Assembly: GCA_964396385.1 (NCBI GenBank)
Contig: CAYNFH010000154.1
Coordinates: 1-16,455 of the forward strand
Direction of reading: 5' to 3'
From: CAYNFH01 sp964396385
Lineage (GTDB): Bacteria; Armatimonadota; Chthonomonadetes; Chthonomonadales; CAJBBX01
DNA: 16,455 nucleotides
How positions within the stretch are numbered: the stretch's first letter is position 1; each line of letters starts with the position of its first letter. A program made the position numbers and the translations under genes. Below the pieces are notes generated by a model. It was given only the letters and a program-made list of their open reading frames with translations, made no database searches and had not been told where the DNA came from. This document shows, piece after piece, positions 12,133 to 16,455 of the stretch.

Positions 12133-13034
12133 CCCCCGATCCGCGTGCCGCGCCCGCACCGAACGATGGCTCCGGCGCATGGTGGTCCACCTGGTATCCC
12201 GCGATGGTTGGCTTTCTCGCCGGCGCGGTGGCGGCTGGCGCCTCGCTCATCCTCCTCGTACCCATGGCGCCGCGGCTCCAGCGGGACGAGCTCATTGCTT
12301 CGTTGAGGGAGGAGAACGGCCGGCTCGTCGGGATGGCCCGGCAGACGTCCGGGCTCCAGCGCGAGATCGTGGAGATGAAACGCCGCGATCAGACCAAGCG
12401 GCTACAGGCTGAGATCGGCCGCCTTATGGCCAAGGTCAGAGCGCAGTCCACCCTCCTCATCGCACTGGACAAGGACGCGGGAGCGCTGGAGCAGACGCCC
12501 CTGCCGGTTCCAGAGTGGATGCCAATTGGAGACGGAGAAAGCTCGACAGAGGCGGGAAGTTCCGGGTCGATCCAGTTGGTCCGGCCCGTCAACATTGCAA
12601 TAACAGACGCGAGCCCCACGTTCGAGTTCCGGCCGGCAAGCGGCGCGACCCTATATCGGGTGCACGTTGAGTCAACGGGGGGCGAAACGGCGGTGAGAGC
12701 AGTCAGTCCGACGATGTGGAAGCCGGTTGCGCCGCTGCGACCTGGCATTGTCTACCGGTGGAGCGTGACGGCGGAGCACGGCGGCGCGGCCATCCATACC
12801 CGCAGCGCGATGGTCTATGTACTGACCGCGGCCCAGAGGCAGGATATCGCCACGTCCCGCCAACGGTACGCCCAGAACCCGCTGGCGCTGGGGCTCCTAT
12901 ACGCCCGATTTGGCCTGCTGTCAGACACGGAGCGCGAGCTAAAGACCGCGCTCCATGCGGACCCCAGGCAGCAGGCCGCCCGCCGATGGCTCAACGAGCT
13001 GGAGCAGCGTGCGGCCGGCACGGCGGGCAAGTAG
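12129..13034 (+). CDS. Membrane-anchored coiled-coil protein with Fn3-like and TPR-like parts
   Basis: A 301-aa protein. One transmembrane segment (about 23-47) is followed by a coiled coil (50-112, LREENGRLVGMARQ to AEIGRLMAKVRAQS), a Fn3-like beta domain (about 150-235, SPTFEFRPASGATLYRVHV ... LRPGIVYRWSVTA) and a helical end (240-297, ALGLLYARFGLLSDTERELK, then ADPRQQAARRWLNELE) like a TPR unit. This architecture resembles anti-sigma/FecR-type or CHAT-associated envelope proteins of Acidobacteria and Armatimonadota, but no zinc-finger anti-sigma domain or sigma factor gene is here. It starts inside the stop codon of the micro-ORF. Its end is only 7 bp from the stop of the convergent sulfatase-fold gene, with no terminator between. 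Confidence 0.82.
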   Translation: MTPDPRAAPAPNDGSGAWWSTWYPAMVGFLAGAVAAGASLILLVPMAPRLQRDELIASLREENGRLVGMARQTSGLQREIVEMKRRDQTKRLQAEIGRLMAKVRAQSTLLIALDKDAGALEQTPLPVPEWMPIGDGESSTEAGSSGSIQLVRPVNIAITDASPTFEFRPASGATLYRVHVESTGGETAVRAVSPTMWKPVAPLRPGIVYRWSVTAEHGGAAIHTRSAMVYVLTAAQRQDIATSRQRYAQNPLALGLLYARFGLLSDTERELKTALHADPRQQAARRWLNELEQRAAGTAGK

Positions 13035-13041
13035 GCGCGGC

Positions 13042-14652
13042 TTATCTTGAGCTGGCGAACTGCGCCCGCGGGATGAGGTCCGTGACTTCCGAGAACTCAA
13101 GCGGCTCGCTGGCCGGCGAGTAGAAGCTCCGGTCCGGAAGCGGCGGCAGATTCGCGCGGAAGAACCGCGTCAGCAGAATTCGGAAGGAGTTCACCGGGGT
13201 GATGCGGTCGTACAGATAGCCTTTGCCGCCACCGGGCACGCGGTACGCGTTCAGGATGGAGAACGGCTCGCGGAGGTCGGTATTCGCCAGACTATCCCAG
13301 TCGAGGTTCATGCGAGAACCGTGATCGCCCTGGAGGATGATGATGGGCGGCCTGCGGGAGTTTTTCAGGATTCCATCTACCGCGGCAAGCACCCTGGAGT
13401 TGACATACCTGAGCTGTCCCACGTAGCCCGCCTGATATTGGTCCCTTGTGATGCTCCGGAGGAGCCAGGAACCATCGTCCAGATTGAATGGCCTGTCAGG
13501 CGTGATGGGCTCGCCACGCGGGCCGAAGACGAACGGCGGATGCGGCGCGGCGATGTGAGCGAAGACGAATTTGTGGTATGGCAGCCGAGCTATCTGGGGC
13601 AGGTTGCGGAACTCGTTCTCGAAGAAGGCCCGGTGGCGGTCGTATAGCCTTTTCTGCGCACCTGCCGTCATGCCCAGCGGCGTCATTCCGAGCGCCTGCC
13701 CCTGGAAGGACGACGCGGCCGGATCGCTGGCGTACTCCACGTCAGCCCCCTTGGACCGCGCTTCATCTACGCCGGACCAGAGATAGACGTAGTGAAAACC
13801 GATGCCCCGGAGGTAGGTGGCTACGGGGTTGTTGTCCAGCATCTGCCGGGCGGCCTCACCATCATCTGCCCCCACGCGGGTGGCCAGGTCATCCAAGTAG
13901 GTCATGTTGAGGGCACTGGCCAGGCAGAGCGGGGTCTGGTTATAATTGGAGCGACTGTGCTCGGCCACAAAGAAGCCGCGCTGCTCCAGGGCACGGATGA
14001 ACGGCGTGTTGTCGTAGCCGTAGAACGTCTTCAGGCGATCCGCGCGACCGTAGGCGTCCAGAATGATGTAGTACACGTCCGGCAGGTTGGCGGCCCAGGC
14101 CGGCGGAGCCGCCGGACGCCGAAGCCGCACGGTCTGAACGGGCAGGGAAGGCTTCACGACAGCGGCTGTGGAGTGCGACAGCTCAGTCTGGCTGATGGTC
14201 CAGACAGGCGAAACGAGCAAGAAGATCGAGACGGCGTTCAGCACCACAGTTGTGTCGTTCAGGGGCCATCGGGTGCGGATAATGGCGGCCATCAGCAGTC
14301 CAAGCGCTACGATGCAGAGGGGCGCCGCCAGCTCTCTCGGGCCGGCGGGCAGCAGGTTCATCACATGGCCGTAGGAGAAGAACGCCACGGCGGCAGCCGA
14401 CGCCGCAAGCGCTCCCTTCCGGACGTGCCGCGTGAGGGCGGTAAGGACAATCCACACGCCTACGGTTCCGAGCGCGGCCCACGCCAGAGGAGCCTCTAGC
14501 TGCTGGAACGCGATTCGGCCCGCGTTGTGGGCATAGAGCGCCAGCAGCGGGAACACCGCGAACAAGGCCGGGTGAATTGGGATGACCCGCCGCCGCCCGC
14601 GCGCGCGCTTCTTCTGACCGCCGATTTCGAGATTTGCTGTACTTCCGCTCAT
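13042..14652 (-). CDS. Membrane sulfatase/alkaline-phosphatase-fold enzyme (LTA synthase-like)
   Basis: A 536-aa protein with a basic N-terminus (KKRARGRRR), about five transmembrane segments (residues ~26-155), then a large extracytoplasmic alkaline-phosphatase-superfamily domain. Visible active-site blocks are DVYYIILDAYGR (metal Asp), SNYNQTPLCLASALNMTYLD (probable Thr nucleophile), FAHIAAPHPPFVF, and IILQGDHGSRM (metal Asp-His). This family includes sulfatases, lipoteichoic acid synthases and phosphoethanolamine transferases; the membrane layout favours a transferase acting on a lipid or polymer. The ATG at 14652 was chosen (GGTAGGA upstream) over an earlier TTG. It lies 7 nt after the kinase-like/methyltransferase gene in a three-gene operon. 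Confidence 0.9.
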   Translation of the reverse strand: MSGSTANLEIGGQKKRARGRRRVIPIHPALFAVFPLLALYAHNAGRIAFQQLEAPLAWAALGTVGVWIVLTALTRHVRKGALAASAAAVAFFSYGHVMNLLPAGPRELAAPLCIVALGLLMAAIIRTRWPLNDTTVVLNAVSIFLLVSPVWTISQTELSHSTAAVVKPSLPVQTVRLRRPAAPPAWAANLPDVYYIILDAYGRADRLKTFYGYDNTPFIRALEQRGFFVAEHSRSNYNQTPLCLASALNMTYLDDLATRVGADDGEAARQMLDNNPVATYLRGIGFHYVYLWSGVDEARSKGADVEYASDPAASSFQGQALGMTPLGMTAGAQKRLYDRHRAFFENEFRNLPQIARLPYHKFVFAHIAAPHPPFVFGPRGEPITPDRPFNLDDGSWLLRSITRDQYQAGYVGQLRYVNSRVLAAVDGILKNSRRPPIIILQGDHGSRMNLDWDSLANTDLREPFSILNAYRVPGGGKGYLYDRITPVNSFRILLTRFFRANLPPLPDRSFYSPASEPLEFSEVTDLIPRAQFASSR

Positions 14653-14659
14653 CCTTGTC

Positions 14660-16072
14660 CTACCCTGCAATCATCGATTCGGTGGCGTCCTTGGCCCGCA
14701 TCAGGTATACCGTACGCTCGCTGTCCGGCACTCCGGCACAGCGCACCGTGTCAAAGTAACGGTCGAACGCCGCCTCAAACCCGTGAGGCGTGTAGTTGGG
14801 GAACACATCTTCCCGGTTCGCCAGGAGGCGCTGCACCTGGGAATCGCTCTTTGGCACAAACTCGACGATGAGCCACCGGCACATGGATTGGAAGAACGCC
14901 GCCACTCTATCGAGCGGAACATTGTTGCCGATGGCCAGGTGGTGCACCAGCGCCAGGGCGAGCGCGCCGTCGGCCGGACCCCGGCTCAAGATTGATCCCC
15001 GCTCCCGCAGCGCCCATCCGAGGTACGAGCTTGGGTTGGTAAGGTCCTGGAGCAGCGGCAGCACCCTGGCCTCGCCGGAGCTGCGCGAATCGATGTAGTT
15101 CTTCTCCACGGCGGCCGGATCGATATCCCACGCGATGGTCTCCGCGCCCATGCCGCTGGCTATACGGCTGAATTCGCCGGTGTTGGCGCCGAGGTCCCAG
15201 ACCATACGTGGGGTGGGCGTGATGGCTGCGAGTAAGTCCGAGACGATGCGACGCTTCCCCGCCATGGCTTCCGAGGAGTAGTTCGTATTGCCGTAGTATT
15301 CGCCCCACTCGGTGCCTGCCGGCTTCCAGCTCTGCCGTCTGACGGTCCCCTCCAAACTGTCCACGAGCGCGAGGAGAGCGGTCCTGCCCATACGTGCTCT
15401 TGGCGTCGAGGGCGCGACCGGCCGGTCGGCGTAGCGCTTTTGGGCCGCGCCGTGCAGGTGAATGTGCGTGAGTAGACCCGGATCCAGCCTGGAGCCACCG
15501 GGCAGAAGCCGGCTGGCGAGATCCAGCGGGATCCCGTCCAGGTGAATGCGGAGGAGCTGGCCGAGGCGGACGTCCACACGGCTCATGAGCGCCAGCGGCG
15601 CCAGGAAGTGCTGGCAGAACTGCCGGTAGGCCACCCACGGACGTCCCTCCTCATACTTCTCGAATGAGAGGGTATCGACCATAATCGGCTTACCGCACCG
15701 GAACTGGATGTTATAGGCGCTTGCGTCCTTCAGGGACATCCCGCAGCGCATCGCCCGCTGCTGAATCTGGAGTGTCGCCAGGGCCGCGTCCCGGAGCTGG
15801 CTGAAGGACCACTCGTACGGGTACGAGATGAAGCTGATGCGCTCCGGCTTGAGAACGCGATGCGCGCCAGTGCCCTGGGCAAAGTCCAGGCTCACTTCCG
15901 TGTGCGGCACCAGAAGGCCCGCGTCCACCAGGTCCTGGTACAGCCCGGAAGAGGTGAGCAGGTGGTACTCCTGCCGGTAACTGTCCTGGACCTGGCGGTA
16001 TAGCGTGCCCTGGTGGGTGAAGATGAAACCGCTTGGATCGCGGAAGGAACCCGGGTCGACCGGGTTACTCAT
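14660..16072 (-). CDS. Kinase-like domain fused to SAM-dependent methyltransferase (NoeA-like)
   Basis: A 470-aa protein. The C-terminal part (about 255-460) is a class I methyltransferase with motif I VWDLGANTGEFSR (291-303) and acidic motif II AWDIDP (314-319). It resembles the nodulation-protein NoeA group. The N-terminal part (about 15-215) contains FISYPYEWSF (81-90), then LKDASAYNIQF (114-124) and KPIMVDTLSFE (128-138). The D116-x4-N121 pair and D133 match the spacing of the catalytic loop and metal Asp of protein-kinase-like folds, so a kinase-like domain is proposed (inference). There is no signal peptide; likely cytoplasmic. It overlaps the upstream small membrane gene by 8 nt and precedes the sulfatase-fold gene by 7 nt. 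Confidence 0.88.
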   Translation of the reverse strand: MSNPVDPGSFRDPSGFIFTHQGTLYRQVQDSYRQEYHLLTSSGLYQDLVDAGLLVPHTEVSLDFAQGTGAHRVLKPERISFISYPYEWSFSQLRDAALATLQIQQRAMRCGMSLKDASAYNIQFRCGKPIMVDTLSFEKYEEGRPWVAYRQFCQHFLAPLALMSRVDVRLGQLLRIHLDGIPLDLASRLLPGGSRLDPGLLTHIHLHGAAQKRYADRPVAPSTPRARMGRTALLALVDSLEGTVRRQSWKPAGTEWGEYYGNTNYSSEAMAGKRRIVSDLLAAITPTPRMVWDLGANTGEFSRIASGMGAETIAWDIDPAAVEKNYIDSRSSGEARVLPLLQDLTNPSSYLGWALRERGSILSRGPADGALALALVHHLAIGNNVPLDRVAAFFQSMCRWLIVEFVPKSDSQVQRLLANREDVFPNYTPHGFEAAFDRYFDTVRCAGVPDSERTVYLMRAKDATESMIAG

Positions 16073-16280
16073 GCTGGGCGCCGCGCTCCGAGCTGCTGCC
16101 GGTGAAGAGGCCGACCGCGAATTCCCTTATCCGCTGCCAGGCTAGCTTTATGGAGAACACCACCGCCAGGAGACCCGCCAGGGACATCTGAAGCATATAG
16201 CTGCCGCTGCCGGGGTCTACATAAGCATGGGCGGGGGCGGAGAAGACTATCAGCAGCACAATGGCTATCAGGTAAACCAT
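16065..16280 (-). CDS. Small membrane protein with YVDPGSGSY motif (71 aa)
   Basis: A 71-aa protein with a signal peptide (MVYLIAIVLLIVFSAPAHA, probable cleavage after A19), then AYVDPGSGSYMLQ, a transmembrane helix (about 29-48, MLQMSLAGLLAVVFSIKLAW) and a short basic and polar tail (QRIREF ... SSSERGAQHE). From memory, this DPGSG-plus-helix form recurs beside sulfatase-fold and NoeA-like genes in other bacteria, so it is probably a small partner subunit of that membrane system. The SD GGGAGA lies 8 nt from the ATG. First gene of the operon; its stop overlaps the next start. Confidence 0.82.
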   Translation of the reverse strand: MVYLIAIVLLIVFSAPAHAYVDPGSGSYMLQMSLAGLLAVVFSIKLAWQRIREFAVGLFTGSSSERGAQHE

Positions 16281-16455
16281 GTGGACGATCTCCCTTCTTT
16301 AGGGGCCCTCTCACGGCAGGGCCATGATCTCATTGCTTGCTGACTCTATTGACGGCAGATTGTTCACCAGGCAACAGGTATAAATCGGGGCACGAGGCTA
16401 CGGTGACCGAAAGTTTCGGCCCGGTTCCGAGGGCCAAGAGGCAAGCTAGATAACC
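16281..16455. other. Upstream region of the three-gene operon; divergent signals
   Basis: Holds a GGCCCT (16304-16309) / AGGGCC (16318-16323) hairpin before the operon's SD, an AT-rich TATAAAT (16379-16385) that could be a -10 box for a plus-strand gene beyond the window, and two adjacent hairpins, CCGAA/TTCGG (16407-16419) and GGCCC/GGGCC (16418-16435). No gene is visible. Confidence 0.4.

Noticed and set aside
13792..14499. Plus-strand open frame of 235 codons
   Set aside because: Antisense to the sulfatase-fold gene with its intact active-site blocks.

Overview
The window looks like a chromosomal piece of a GC-rich, uncultivated bacterium, most likely of the Armatimonadota or a neighbouring phylum. 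The main clue is two type IV prepilin-like proteins of the Armatimonadota/Planctomycetota kind: FTLIELLVVIAII helix, then LFPVFAxAR.KAR, with a C-terminal H-X9-DG motif in one of them. Other clues are many small lineage-specific proteins and GATCCC...GGGAT dyad repeats of the sort common in environmental genomes. There are no rRNA or tRNA genes, insertion sequences, phage genes or cas genes.

Layout: (1) 1-1667, minus: prepilin-like protein, small lipoprotein, OmpR-type response regulator and the first codons of a probable histidine kinase, one operon. (2) 1747-2263: a non-coding stretch with three copies of a hairpin repeat at an exact 81-bp period. (3) 2264-3940, minus: ankyrin protein, double zinc-ribbon protein, RRM RNA-binding protein and a hypothetical protein. 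(4) 4085-4785, minus: two overlapping tandem paralogues of an unrecognised four-cysteine family. A strong intrinsic terminator or attenuator (3971-4016) separates this pair from block 3. (5) 4974-6286, plus: a divergent DEAD-box RNA helicase, apparently leaderless, with its own terminator. (6) 6315-6581, plus: small charged protein. (7) 6664-7509, minus: second prepilin-like gene with a good promoter. (8) 7750-9226, plus: AraC/GyrI-type regulator and a coiled-coil hypothetical protein. (9) 9237-9348: a fourth, expanded copy of the repeat. (10) 9358-10146, minus: OMP decarboxylase superfamily enzyme like hexulose-6-phosphate synthase. (11) 10412-13034, plus: exported Cys/His protein, extended SDR, a 43-aa micro-ORF and a membrane coiled-coil/Fn3-like/TPR-like protein. 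(12) 13042-16280, minus: a three-gene operon of a small DPGSG membrane protein, a kinase-like plus methyltransferase fusion, and a membrane sulfatase/phosphotransferase-fold enzyme.

Two assemblies may be undescribed systems. The 13042-16280 operon pairs a kinase-like/methyltransferase fusion with a membrane alkaline-phosphatase-fold enzyme and a tiny membrane partner. This suggests phosphorylation, methylation or head-group transfer on a surface polymer or lipid. The 2264-6233 region groups an RRM protein, zinc ribbons, an ankyrin scaffold, two paralogues of an unknown cysteine family and a helicase, which suggests an RNA-handling module. Both functional readings are inferences from domains and layout only.
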